Part shown: positions 1-13,376 of the stretch, piece after piece
Layout of the letters: each line of letters starts with the position of its first letter
Numbering within the stretch: position 1 is the first letter of the stretch
Source: Megachile rotundata
Taxonomy: Eukaryota > Arthropoda > Insecta > Hymenoptera > Megachilidae
NCBI RefSeq assembly: GCF_050947335.1
Contig: NW_027473514.1
Coordinates: 62,001 to 126,000 of the forward strand
DNA: 64,000 bases
Direction: 5' to 3'
Made by a program: the position numbers and the translations under genes
Notes under the pieces: model-generated
The model's database searches: none
What the model was told of the DNA's origin: nothing
The model's input: only the letters and a program-made list of their open reading frames with translations

Positions 1-167
1 TCGATAATGATAAGAGTAATAAGTACAGTAATTGTCGTTCTATCGATCATATAAGCATAATATGGCTAATAATATGAGTTAGATTGATAATAATACGAGT
101 AATGAGTATAGTAATTGTCGTTCTATCGATCATTTAAGCATAATATGGCTAATAATATGAGTTAGAT

Positions 168-250
168 TGATAATAATAAGAGTAATAAGTATAGTAATTG
201 TCGTTCTATCGATCATATAAGCATAATATGGCTAATAATATGAGTTAGAT
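168..250 (+). repeat. Reference monomer of the 83-bp satellite
   Basis: This copy matches the majority base at every position I compared, so it can serve as the consensus. Monomer numbering used here starts at its TGATAATAATAAG. Positions 1-28 are a TAATAA-rich segment. Positions 29-46 are the conserved core AATTGTCGTTCTATCGAT, which contains a ClaI-type ATCGAT palindrome at 41-46. Positions 47-55 are a variable window, CATATAAGC here. Positions 55-63 are the odd palindrome CATAATATG. Positions 67-79 are a second TAATAATATGAG-like segment, and 78-83 are TTAGAT. The two CpGs are at 35-36 and 43-44. No RNA polymerase III boxes, tRNA fold or coding frame can be seen. Confidence 0.95.
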
Positions 251-1744
251 CGATAATGATAAGAGTAATAAGTACAGTAATTGTCGTTCTATCGATCATA
301 TAAGCATAATATGGCTAATAATATGAGTTAGATTCATAATAATAAGAGTGATAAGTATAGTAATTGTCGTTCTATCGATCATTTAAGCATAATATGGGTA
401 ATAATATGAGTTAGGTTGATAAAAATAAGAATAATAAGTATAGTAATTGTCGTTCTGTCGATCATATAAGCATAATATGGCGAATAATATGAGTTAGATT
501 GATAATAATGAGAGTAATAAGTATAGTAATTGTCGTTCTATCGATCATTTAAGCATAATACGGCTAATAATATGAGTTAGATTGATAATAATAAGAGTAA
601 TAAGTATAGTAATTGTAGTTCTATCGATCGTATCTGCATAATATGCTTAATAATATGAGTTAGATTCATAATAATAAGAGTAATAAGTATAGTAATTGTC
701 GTTCTATCGATCATTTAATCATAATATGGCTAATAATATGAGTTAGGTTGATAATAATACGAGTAATGAGTATAGTAATTGTCGTTCTATCGATCATTTA
801 AGCATAATATGGCTAATAATATGAGTTAGATTGATAATAATAAGAGTAATAAGTATAGTAATTGTCGTTCTATCGATCATATAAGCATAATATGGCTAAT
901 AATATGAGTTAGATCGATAATGATAAGAGTAATAAGTACAGTAATTGTCGTTCTATCGATCATATAAGCATAATATGGCTAATAATATGAGTTAGATTGA
1001 TAATAATACGAGTAATGAGTATAGTAATTGTCGTTCTATCGATCATTTAAGCATAATATGGCTAATAATATGAGTTAGATTGATAATAATAAGAGTAATA
1101 AGTATAGTAATTGTCGTTCTATCGATCATATAAGCATAATATGGCTAATAATATGAGTTAGATCGATAATGATAAGAGTAATAAGTACAGTAATTGTCGT
1201 TCTATCGATCATATAAGCATAATATGGCTAATAATATGAGTTAGATTGATAATAGATAGAGTAATAAGTATAGTAATTGTAGTTCTATCGATCATATCTG
1301 CATAATATGGTTAATAATATGAGTTAGATTCATTATAATAGGAGTAATAAGTATAGTAATTGTCGTTCTATCGATCATTTAAGCATAATATGGCTAATAA
1401 TATGAGTTAGGTTGATAATAATACGAGTAATGAGTATAGTAATTGCCGTTCTATCGATCATTTAAGCATAATATGGCTAATAATATGAGTTAAATTGATA
1501 ATAATAACAGCAATAAGTACAGTAATTGTCGTTCTATCGATCATATAAGCATAATATGGTTAATAATATGAGTTAGATTGATAATAATAAGAGTAATAAG
1601 TATAGTAATTGTCGTTCTATCGATCATATAAGCATAATATGGCTAATAATATGAGTAAGATTGATAATAATAATAGTAATAAGTATAGTTATTGTCGTTC
1701 TATCGATCATATAAGCATAATACGGCTAAAAATATGAGTTAGAT

Positions 1745-2574
1745 TGATAATAATAACAGTAATAAGTACAGTAATTGTCGTTCTATCGATAATATAAGCA
1801 TAATATGTCTAATAATATGAGTTAGATTGATAATAATAAGAGTAGTGAGTATAGTAGTTGTCGTTCTATCGATCATATAAGCATAATATGGCTAATAATA
1901 TGAGTTAGATTGATAATAATAACAGTAATAAGTACAGTAATTGTCGTTCTATCGATAATATAAGCATAATATGGCTAATAATATGAGTTAGATCGATAAT
2001 GATAAGAGTAATAAGTACAGTAATTGTCGTTCTATCGATCATATATGCATAATATGGCTAATAATATGAGTTAGATCGATAATGCTAAGAGTAATAAGTA
2101 CAGTAATTGTCGTTCTATCGATAATATAAGCATAATATGGCTAATAATATGAGTTAGATCGATAATGATAAGAGTAATAAGTACAGTAATTGTCGTTCTA
2201 TCGATCATATATGCATAATATGGCTAATAATATGAGTTAGATTGATAATAGTAAGTGTAATAAGTATAGTAATTGTCGTTCTATCGATCACATATGCATA
2301 ATATGGCTAATAATATGAGTTAAATTGATAATAATAACAGTAATAAGTACAGTAATTGTCGTTCTATCGATCATATAAGCATAATATGGTTAATAATATG
2401 AGTTAGATTGATAATAATAAGAGTAATAAGTATAGTAATTGTCGTTCTATCGATCATATAAGCATAATATGGCTAATAATATGAGTAAGATTGATAATAA
2501 TAATAGTAATAAGTATAGTTATTGTCGTTCTATCGATCATATAAGCATAATACGGCTAAAAATATGAGTTAGAT
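1745..2574 (+). repeat. 10-monomer insertion in block A, long copy
   Basis: These 830 bp are absent from the matching place in the second copy (between 8,383 and 8,384). The last three monomers of the insert (2,326-2,574) repeat the three just before it (1,496-1,744), which is the footprint of a 10-monomer tandem duplication or of a crossover between misaligned copies. The first seven monomers carry the AACAG, GTCTAAT, GTAGTGAG and TATCGATA variants and closely match 33,532-34,112, about 31.8 kb away in domain II. In domain I this type is otherwise rare, so the insert looks like domain II material. Confidence 0.8.
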
Positions 2575-2906
2575 TGATAATAATACGAGTAATGAGTATA
2601 GTAATTGTCGTTCTATCGATCATTTAAGCATAATATGGCTAATAATATGAGTTAGATTGATAATAATAAGAGTAATGAGTATAGTAATTGTAGTTCTATC
2701 GATCATATAAGCATAATATGGCTAATAATATGAGTTAGATTGATAATAATAAGAGTAATAAGTATAGTAATTGTCGTTCTATCGATCATATAAGCATAAT
2801 ATGGCTAATAATATGAGTTAGATTGATAATAATAAGAGTAATGAGTATAGTAATTGTAGTTCTATCGATCATATCTGCATAATATGGTTAATAATATGAG
2901 TTAGAT

Positions 2907-3238
2907 TCATAATAATAAGAGTAATAAGTATAGTAATTGTCGTTCTATCGATCATTTAAGCATAATATGGGTAATAATATGAGTTAGGTTGATAAAAATA
3001 AGAATAATAAGTATAGTAATTGTCGTTCTGTCGATCATATAAGCATAATATGGCGAATAATATGAGTTAGATTGATAATAATAAGAGTAATAAGTATAGT
3101 AATTGTCGTTCTATCGATCATTTAAGCATAATACGGCTAATAATATGAGTTAGATTGATAATAATAAGAGTAATAAGTATAGTAATTGTAGTTCTATCGA
3201 TCGTATCTGCATAATATGCTTAATAATATGAGTTAGAT
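2907..3238 (+). repeat. 4-monomer insertion in block A, long copy
   Basis: These 332 bp have no counterpart in the second copy, where 8,716 continues the series. Both 2,907 and 3,239 begin with the same TCATAATAATAAG monomer type, so the gain or loss probably arose by exchange between two like monomers. The extra monomers are the GGGTAAT, GTTGATAAAAATAAG/GTTCTGTCG, CGGCTAAT and CGTATCTGC types, also found in this order at 334-748, 3,901-4,232 and elsewhere. Confidence 0.75.
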
Positions 3239-6200
3239 TCATAATAATAAGAGTAAGAAGTATAGTAATTGTCGTTCTATCGATCATTTAAGCATAATAT
3301 GGCTAATAATATGAGTTAGGTTGATAATAGTAAGAGTAGTGAGTATAGTAATTGTCGTTCTATCGATCATATACGCATAATATGGCTAATAATATGAGTT
3401 AGATTGATAATAATAAGAGTAATAAGTATAGTAATTGTAGTTCTATCGATCATATAAGCATAATACGGCTAATAATATGAGTTAGGTTGATAAAAATAAG
3501 AATAATAAGCATAGTAATTGTCGTTCTATCGATCATATAAGCATAATATGGCTAATAATATGAGTTAGGTTGATAATAATAAGAGTAATAAGTATAGTAA
3601 ATGTCCTGCTATCGATCATATCTGCATAATATTGTTAATAATATGAGTTAGATTGATAATAGTGAGTGTAATAAGTATAGTAATTGTCGTTCTATCGATC
3701 ATATCTGCATAATATGGCTAATAATATGAGTTAGATTGATAATAATAAGAGTAATAAGTATAGTAATTGTCGTTCTATCGATCATATAAGCATAATATGG
3801 CTAATAATATGAGTTAGATTGATAATAATAAGAGTAATGAGTATAGTAATTGTAGTTCTATCGATCATATCTGCATAATATGGTTAATAATATGAGTTAG
3901 ATTCATAATAATAAGAGTAATAAGTATAGTAATTGTCGTTCTATCGATCATTTAAGCATAATATGGGTAATAATATGAGTTAGGTTGATAAAAATAAGAA
4001 TAATAAGTATAGTAATTGTCGTTCTGTCGATCATATAAGCATAATATGGCGAATAATATGAGTTAGATTGATAATAATAAGAGTAATAAGTATAGTAATT
4101 GTCGTTCTATCGATCATTTAAGCATAATACGGCTAATAATATGAGTTAGATTGATAATAATAAGAGTAATAAGTATAGTAATTGTAGTTCTATCGATCGT
4201 ATCTGCATAATATGCTTAATAATATGAGTTAGATTCATAATAATAAGAGTAATAAGTATAGTAATTGTCGTTCTATCGATCATTTAAGCATAATATGGCT
4301 AATAATATGAGTTAGGTTGATAATAGTAAGAGTAGTGAGTATAGTAATTGTCGTTCTATCGATCATATAAGCATAATATGGCTAATAATATGAGTTAGAT
4401 TGATAATAATAAGAGTAATAAGTATAGTAATTGTCGTTCTATCGATCATATATGCATAATATGACAAATAATATGAGTTAGATTGATAATAACAACAGTA
4501 ATAAGTACATTAATTGTCGTTCTATCGATAATATAAGCATAATATGGCTAATAATATGAGTTAGGTTGATAATAGTAAGAGTAATAAGTATAGTAAATGT
4601 CGTGCTATCGATCATATCTGTATAATATGGTTAATAATATGAGTTAGATTGATAATAATAATAGTAATAAGTATAGTAATTGTCGTTCTATCGATCATAT
4701 AAGCATAATACGGCTAAAAATATGAGTTAGATTGATAATAATACGAGTAATGAGTATAGTAATTGTCGTTCTATCGATCATTTAAGCATAATATGGCTAA
4801 TAATATGAGTTAGATTGATAATAATAAGAGTAATGAGTATAGTAATTGTAGTTCTATCGATCGTATCTGCATAATATGGTTAATAATATGAGTTAGATTC
4901 ATAATAATAAGAGTAATAAGTATAGTAATTGTCGTTCTATCGATCATATAAGCATAATATGGCTAATAATATGAGTAAGATTGATAATAATAATAGTAAT
5001 AAGTATAGTAATTGTCGTTCTATCGATCATATAAGCATAATACGGCTAAAAATATGAGTTAGATTGATAATAATACGAGTAATGAGTATAGTAATTGTCG
5101 TTCTATCGATCATTTAAGCATAATATGGCTAATAATATGAGTTAGATTGATAATAATAAGAGTAATAAGTATAGTAATTGTCGTTCTATCGATCATATAA
5201 GCATAATATGGCTAATAATATGAGTTAGATCGATAATGATAAGAGTAATAAGTACAGTAATTGTCGTTCTATCGATCATATAAGCATAATATGGCTAATA
5301 ATATGAGTTAGATTGATAATAATAAGAGTAATAAGTATAGTAATTGTAGTTCTATCGATCGTATCTGCATAATATGCTTAATAATATGAGTTAGATTCAT
5401 AATAATAAGAGTAATAAGTATAGTAATTGTCGTTCTATCGATCATTTAAGCATAATATGGCTAATAATATGAGTTAGGTTGATAATAGTAAGAGTAGTGA
5501 GTATAGTAATTGTCGTTCTATCGATCATATAAGCATAATATGGCTAATAATATGAGTTAGATTGATAATAATAAGAGTAATAAGTATAGTAATTGTAGTT
5601 CTATCGATCATATAAGCATAATACGGCTAATAATATGAGTTAGGTTGATAACAATAAGAATAATAAGCATAGTAATTGTCGTTCTATCGATCATATAAGC
5701 ATAATATGGCTAATAATATGAGTTAGGTTGATAATAATAAGAGTAATAAGTATAGTAAATGTCGTGCTATCGATCATATCTGCATAATATTGTTAATAAT
5801 ATGAGTTAGATTGATAATAGTGAGTGTAATAAGTATAGTAATTGTCGTTCTATCGATCATATCTGCATAATATGGCTAATAATATGAGTTAGATTGATAA
5901 TAATAAGAGTAATAAGTATAGTAATTGTCGTTCTATCGATCATATAAGCATAATATGGCTAATAATATGAGTTAGATTGATAATAATAAGAGTAATGAGT
6001 ATAGTAATTGTAGTTCTATCGATCATATCTGCATAATATGGTTAATAATATGAGTTAGATTCATAATAATAAGAGTGATAAGTATAGTAATTGTCGTTCT
6101 ATCGATCATTTAAGCATAATATGGGTAATAATATGAGTTAGGTTGATAAAAATAAGAATAATAAGTATAGTAATTGTCGTTCTGTCGATCATATAAGCAT

Positions 6201-6640
6201 AATATGGCGAATAATATGAGTTAGATTGATAATAATAAGAGTAATAAGTATAGTAATTGTCGTTCTATCGATCATTTAAGCATAATACGGCTAATAATAT
6301 GAGTTAGATTGATAATAATAAGAGTAATAAGTATAGTAATTGTAGTTCTATCGATCGTATCTGCATAATATGCTTAATAATATGAGTTAGATTCATAATA
6401 ATAAGAGTAATAAGTATAGTAATTGTCGTTCTATCGATCATTTAATCATAATATGGCTAATAATATGAGTTAGGTTGATAATAATACGAGTAATGAGTAT
6501 AGTAATTGTCGTTCTATCGATCATTTAAGCATAATATGGCTAATAATATGAGTTAGATTGATAATAATAAGAGTAATAAGTATAGTAATTGCCGTTCTAT
6601 CGATCATATAAGCATAATATGGCTAATAATATGAGTTAGA

Positions 6641-9600
6641 TCGATAATGATAAGAGTAATAAGTACAGTAATTGTCGTTCTATCGATCATATAAGCATAA
6701 TATGGCTAATAATATGAGTTAGATTGATAATAATACGAGTAATGAGTATAGTAATTGTCGTTCTATCGATCATTTAAGCATAATATGGCTAATAATATGA
6801 GTTAGATTGATAATAATAAGAGTAATAAGTATAGTAATTGTCGTTCTATCGATCATATAAGCATAATATGGCTAATAATATGAGTTAGATCGATAATGAT
6901 AAGAGTAATAAGTACAGTAATTGTCGTTCTATCGATCATATAAGCATAATATGGCTAATAATATGAGTTAGATTCATAATAATAAGAGTGATAAGTATAG
7001 TAATTGTCGTTCTATCGATCATTTAAGCATAATATGGGTAATAATATGAGTTAGGTTGATAAAAATAAGAATAATAAGTATAGTAATTGTCGTTCTGTCG
7101 ATCATATAAGCATAATATGGCGAATAATATGAGTTAGATTGATAATAATAAGAGTAATAAGTATAGTAATTGTCGTTCTATCGATCATTTAAGCATAATA
7201 CGGCTAATAATATGAGTTAGATTGATAATAATAAGAGTAATAAGTATAGTAATTGTAGTTCTATCGATCGTATCTGCATAATATGCTTAATAATATGAGT
7301 TAGATTCATAATAATAAGAGTAATAAGTATAGTAATTGTCGTTCTATCGATCATTTAATCATAATATGGCTAATAATATGAGTTAGGTTGATAATAATAC
7401 GAGTAATGAGTATAGTAATTGTCGTTCTATCGATCATTTAAGCATAATATGGCTAATAATATGAGTTAGATTGATAATAATAAGAGTAATAAGTATAGTA
7501 ATTGTCGTTCTATCGATCATATAAGCATAATATGGCTAATAATATGAGTTAGATCGATAATGATAAGAGTAATAAGTACAGTAATTGTCGTTCTATCGAT
7601 CATATAAGCATAATATGGCTAATAATATGAGTTAGATTGATAATAATACGAGTAATGAGTATAGTAATTGTCGTTCTATCGATCATTTAAGCATAATATG
7701 GCTAATAATATGAGTTAGATTGATAATAATAAGAGTAATAAGTATAGTAATTGTCGTTCTATCGATCATATAAGCATAATATGGCTAATAATATGAGTTA
7801 GATCGATAATGATAAGAGTAATAAGTACAGTAATTGTCGTTCTATCGATCATATAAGCATAATATGGCTAATAATATGAGTTAGATTGATAATAGATAGA
7901 GTAATAAGTATATAATTGTAGTTCTATCGATCATATCTGCATAATATGGTTAATAATATGAGTTAGATTCATTATAATAGGAGTAATAAGTATAGTAATT
8001 GTCGTTCTATCGATCATTTAAGCATAATATGGCTAATAATATGAGTTAGGTTGATAATAATACGAGTAATGAGTATAGTAATTGCCGTTCTATCGATCAT
8101 TTAAGCATAATATGGCTAATAATATGAGTTAAATTGATAATAATAACAGTAATAAGTACAGTAATTGTCGTTCTATCGATCATATAAGCATAATATGGTT
8201 AATAATATGAGTTAGATTGATAATAATAAGAGTAATAAGTATAGTAATTGTCGTTCTATCGATCATATAAGCATAATATGGCTAATAATATGAGTAAGAT
8301 TGATAATAATAATAGTAATAAGTATAGTTATTGTCGTTCTATCGATCATATAAGCATAATACGGCTAAAAATATGAGTTAGATTGATAATAATACGAGTA
8401 ATGAGTATAGTAATTGTCGTTCTATCGATCATTTAAGCATAATATGGCTAATAATATGAGTTAGATTGATAATAATAAGAGTAATGAGTATAGTAATTGT
8501 AGTTCTATCGATCATATAAGCATAATATGGCTAATAATATGAGTTAGATTGATAATAATAAGAGTAATAAGTATAGTAATTGTCGTTCTATCGATCATAT
8601 AAGCATAATATTTCTAATAATATGAGTTAGATTGATAATAATAAGAGTAATGAGTATAGTAATTGTAGTTCTATCGATCATATCTGCATAATATGGTTAA
8701 TAATATGAGTTAGATTCATAATAATAAGAGTAATAAGTATAGTAATTGTCGTTCTATCGATCATTTAAGCATAATATGGCTAATAATATGAGTTAGGTTG
8801 ATAATAGTAAGAGTAGTGAGTATAGTAATTGTCGTTCTATCGATCATATACGCATAATATGGCTAATAATATGAGTTAGATTGATAATAATAAGAGTAAT
8901 AAGTATAGTAATTGTAGTTCTATCGATCATATAAGCATAATACGGCTAATAATATGAGTTAGGTTGATAAAAATAAGAATAATAAGCATAGTAATTGTCG
9001 TTCTATCGATCATATAAGCATAATATGGCTAATAATATGAGTTAGGTTGATAATAATAAGAGTAATAAGTATAGTAAATGTCGTGCTATCGATCATATCT
9101 GCATAATATTGTTAATAATATGAGTTAGATTGATAATAGTGAGTGTAATAAGTATAGTAATTGTCGTTCTATCGATCATATCTGCATAATATGGCTAATA
9201 ATATGAGTTAGATTGATAATAATAAGAGTAATAAGTATAGTAATTGTCGTTCTATCGATCATATAAGCATAATATGGCTAATAATATGAGTTAGATTGAT
9301 AATAATAAGAGTAATGAGTATAGTAATTGTAGTTCTATCGATCATATCTGCATAATATGGTTAATAATATGAGTTAGATTCATAATAATAAGAGTAATAA
9401 GTATAGTAATTGTCGTTCTATCGATCATTTAAGCATAATATGGGTAATAATATGAGTTAGGTTGATAAAAATAAGAATAATAAGTATAGTAATTGTCGTT
9501 CTGTCGATCATATAAGCATAATATGGCGAATAATATGAGTTAGATTGATAATAATAAGAGTAATAAGTATAGTAATTGTCGTTCTATCGATCATTTAAGC

Positions 9601-12450
9601 ATAATACGGCTAATAATATGAGTTAGATTGATAATAATAAGAGTAATAAGTATAGTAATTGTAGTTCTATCGATCGTATCTGCATAATATTCTTAATAAT
9701 ATGAGTTAGATTCATAATAATAAGAGTAATAAGTATAGTAATTGTCGTTCTATCGATCATTTAAGCATAATATGGCTAATAATATGAGTTAGGTTGATAA
9801 TAGTAAGAGTAGTGAGTATAGTAATTGTCGTTCTATCGATCATATAAGCATAATATGGCTAATAATATGAGTTAGATTGATAATAATAAGAGTAATAAGT
9901 ATAGTAATTGTCGTTCTATCGATCATATATGCATAATATGACAAATAATATGAGTTAGATTGATAATAACAACAGTAATAAGTACATTAATTGTCGTTCT
10001 ATCGATAATATAAGCATAATATGGCTAATAATATGAGTTAGGTTGATAATAATAAGAGTAATAAGTATAGTAAATGTCGTGCTATCGATCATATCTGTAT
10101 AATATGGTTAATAATATGAGTTAGATTGATAATAATAATAGTAATAAGTATAGTAATTGTCGTTCTATCGATCATATAAGCATAATACGGCTAAAAATAT
10201 GAGTTAGATTGATAATAATACGAGTAATGAGTATAGTAATTGTCGTTCTATCGATCATTTAAGCATAATATGGCTAATAATATGAGTTAGATTGATAATA
10301 ATAAGAGTAATGAGTATAGTAATTGTAGTTCTATCGATCGTATCTGCATAATATGGTTAATAATATGAGTTAGATTCATAATAATAAGAGTAATAAGTAT
10401 AGTAATTGTCGTTCTATCGATCATATAAGCATAATATGGCTAATAATATGAGTAAGATTGATAATAATAATAGTAATAAGTATAGTAATTGTCGTTCTAT
10501 CGATCATATAAGCATAATACGGCTAAAAATATGAGTTAGATTGATAATAATACGAGTAATGAGTATAGTAATTGTCGTTCTATCGATCATTTAAGCATAA
10601 TATGGCTAATAATATGAGTTAGATTGATAATAATAAGAGTAATAAGTATAGTAATTGTCGTTCTATCGATCATATAAGCATAATATGGCTAATAATATGA
10701 GTTAGATCGATAATGATAAGAGTAATAAGTACAGTAATTGTCGTTCTATCGATCATATAAGCATAATATGGCTAATAATATGAGTTAGATTGATAATAAT
10801 AAGAGTAATAAGTATAGTAATTGTAGTTCTATCGATCGTATCTGCATAATATGCTTAATAATATGAGTTAGATTCATAATAATAAGAGTAATAAGTATAG
10901 TAATTGTCGTTCTATCGATCATTTAAGCATAATATGGCTAATAATATGAGTTAGGTTGATAATAGTAAGAGTAGTGAGTATAGTAATTGTCGTTCTATCG
11001 ATCATATAAGCATAATATGGCTAATAATATGAGTTAGATTGATAATAATAAGAGTAATAAGTATAGTAATTGTAGTTCTATCGATCATATAAGCATAATA
11101 CGGCTAATAATATGAGTTAGGTTGATAACAATAAGAATAATAAGCATAGTAATTGTCGTTCTATCGATCATATAAGCATAATATGGCTAATAATATGAGT
11201 TAGGTTGATAATAATAAGAGTAATAAGTATAGTAAATGTCGTGCTATCGATCATATCTGCATAATATTGTTAATAATATGAGTTAGATTGATAATAGTGA
11301 GTGTAATAAGTATAGTAATTGTCGTTCTATCGATCATATCTGCATAATATGGCTAATAATATGAGTTAGATTGATAATAATAAGAGTAATAAGTATAGTA
11401 ATTGTCGTTCTATCGATCATATAAGCATAATATGGCTAATAATATGAGTTAGATTGATAATAATAAGAGTAATGAGTATAGTAATTGTAGTTCTATCGAT
11501 CATATCTGCATAATATGGTTAATAATATGAGTTAGATTCATAATAATAAGAGTGATAAGTATAGTAATTGTCGTTCTATCGATCATTTAAGCATAATATG
11601 GGTAATAATATGAGTTAGGTTGATAAAAATAAGAATAATAAGTATAGTAATTGTCGTTCTGTCGATCATATAAGCATAATATGGCGAATAATATGAGTTA
11701 GATTGATAATAATAAGAGTAATAAGTATAGTAATTGTCGTTCTATCGATCATTTAAGCATAATACGGCTAATAATATGAGTTAGATTGATAATAATAAGA
11801 GTAATAAGTATAGTAATTGTAGTTCTATCGATCGTATCTGCATAATATGCTTAATAATATGAGTTAGATTCATAATAATAAGAGTAATAAGTATAGTAAT
11901 TGTCGTTCTATCGATCATTTAATCATAATATGGCTAATAATATGAGTTAGGTTGATAATAATACGAGTAATGAGTATAGTAATTGTCGTTCTATCGATCA
12001 TTTAAGCATAATATGGCTAATAATATGAGTTAGATTGATAATAATAAGAGTAATAAGTATAGTAATTGTCGTTCTATCGATCATATAAGCATAATATGGC
12101 TAATAATATGAGTTAGATCGATAATGATAAGAGTAATAAGTACAGTAATTGTCGTTCTATCGATCATATAAGCATAATATGGCTAATAATATGAGTTAGA
12201 TTGATAATAATACGAGTAATGAGTATAGTAATTGTCGTTCTATCGATCATTTAAGCATAATATGGCTAATAATATGAGTTAGATTGATAATAATAAGAGT
12301 AATAAGTATAGTAATTGTCGTTCTATCGATCATATAAGCATAATATGGCTAATAATATGAGTTAGATCGATAATGATAAGAGTAATAAGTACAGTAATTG
12401 TCGTTCTATCGATCATATAAGCATAATATGGCTAATAATATGAGTTAGAT
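6641..12450 (+). repeat. Higher-order block A, short copy
   Basis: Second copy of block A, overlapping the end of the first because the block repeats in tandem. Length accounting closes exactly: 6,973 minus 830 (10 monomers), minus 332 (4 monomers), minus 1 base gives 5,810, the length of this copy. It has a single-base deletion at 7,913 and private substitutions such as TTTCTAAT at 8,611. It ends at 12,450, where the next monomer starts TGATAATAGATAG as at 1,247 instead of the TCATAATAATAAGAGTG type at 6,974. Confidence 0.85.
7911..7916 (+). other. Single-base deletion shifting monomer phase
   Basis: AAGTATATAATTG replaces AAGTATAGTAATTG: one G of monomer position 27 is lost. Monomer starts change from 2 to 1 modulo 83 from here. 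The matching monomers at 1,247 and 12,451 keep the G, so the loss is private to this copy. Confidence 0.9.
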
Positions 12451-13080
12451 TGATAATAGATAGAGTAATAAGTATAGTAATTGTAGTTCTATCGATCATA
12501 TCTGCATAATATGGTTAATAATATGAGTTAGATTCATTATAATAGGAGTAATAAGTATAGTAATTGTCGTTCTATCGATCATTTAAGCATAATATGGCTA
12601 ATAATATGAGTTAGGTTGATAATAATACGAGTAATGAGTATAGTAATTGCCGTTCTATCGATCATTTAAGCATAATATGGCTAATAATATGAGTTAGATT
12701 GATAATAATAAGAGTAATAAGTATAGTAATTGTCGTTCTATCGATCATATAAGCATAATATGGCTAATAATATGAGTAAGATTGATAATAATAATAGTAA
12801 TAAGTATAGTTATTGTCGTTCTATCGATCATATAAGCATAATACGGCTAAAAATATGAGTTAGATTGATAATAATACGAGTAATGAGTATAGTAATTGTC
12901 GTTCTATCGATCATTTAAGCATAATATGGCTAATAATATGAGTTAGATTGATAATAATAAGAGTAATGAGTATAGTAATTGTAGTTCTATCGATCATATA
13001 AGCATAATATGGCTAATAATATGAGTTAGATTGATAATAATAAGAGTAATAAGTATAGTAATTGTCGTTCTATCGATCAT
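12119..13080 (+). repeat. Third, shortened copy of block A
   Basis: The series CGATAATGAT, TACGAG, TAAGAG, CGATAATGAT starting at 12,119 repeats the four monomers at 2-333 and 915-1,246. It then jumps at 12,451 to the monomer found at 1,247, so eleven monomers (913 bp) of the long copy are missing. One further monomer (equivalent to 1,496-1,578) is missing after 12,699. The copy loses similarity near 13,080, where CATTTAATCAT replaces CATATAAGCAT. Confidence 0.7.
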
Positions 13081-13365
13081 TTAATCATAATATGGCTAGT
13101 AATATAAGTTAGATTGATAATAATAAGAGTAATAAGTATAGTAATTGTCGTTCTTTCGATCATATAAGCATAATATGGTTAATAATATGAGTTATATTGA
13201 TAATAATAAGAGTAATAAGTATAGTAATTGTCGTTCTATCGATCATATAAGCATAATATGGCTAATAATATGAGTTAGATTGATAATAATAAGAGTAATA
13301 AGTATAGTAATTGTCGTTCTATCGATCATTTAATCATAATATGGCTAGTAATGTAAGTTAATTGA

Positions 13366-13376
13366 TAATAATAAGA
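13366..13376 (+). other. Single-base deletion shifting monomer phase
   Basis: GTAAGTTAATTGAT replaces GTAAGTTAGATTGAT, losing a G at monomer position 81. The counterpart near 17,680 is intact. Monomer starts are multiples of 83 from here to about 44,600. Confidence 0.9.

Larger units (their letters stand above)
1..6973 (+). repeat. Higher-order block A, long copy
   Basis: Eighty-four monomers that recur in shortened form at 6,641-12,450. The offset is 6,640 bp (80 monomers) for 1-1,744, then 5,809 bp for 2,575-2,906, then 5,477 bp for 3,239-6,973. The two steps correspond to 10 and 4 monomers present only in this copy (1,745-2,574 and 2,907-3,238). The shared 1-bp shift comes from a deletion at 7,913 in the other copy. 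Rare markers shared by both include ATACGCATAA (3,371 and 8,848), GATAACAATAAG (5,645 and 11,122) and TTGCCGTTC (1,443 and 8,082). The left end is truncated by the window. Confidence 0.85.
1..13080 (+). repeat. Satellite domain I
   Basis: The domain is dominated by monomer types with TACGAG (positions 10-15), CATTTAAGC (47-55), TGTAGTT with CATATCTGC, TCATAATAATAAG starts, and GTTGATAAAAATAAG starts with GTTCTGTCG. Monomers with TGTAGTT, CATATCTGC and GTTAAT are regularly followed by a TCATAATAATAAG or TCATTATAATAGG monomer (for example 1,247 then 1,330; 2,824 then 2,907), so the order is fixed rather than random. The AACAG/TATCGATA type typical of domain II is almost confined here to 1,745-2,325, 4,523 and 10,000. 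The right edge is taken where the CATTTAATCAT/GCTAGTAATATAAG monomers first appear, near 13,080. It is a gradual, not a sharp, border. Confidence 0.7.

Noticed and set aside
12451..12533. Insertion restoring the phase lost at 7,913
   Set aside because: The monomer has the G missing at 7,913, but its start is still 1 modulo 83; it is simply a copy of an intact relative such as 1,247-1,329, not a repaired version.
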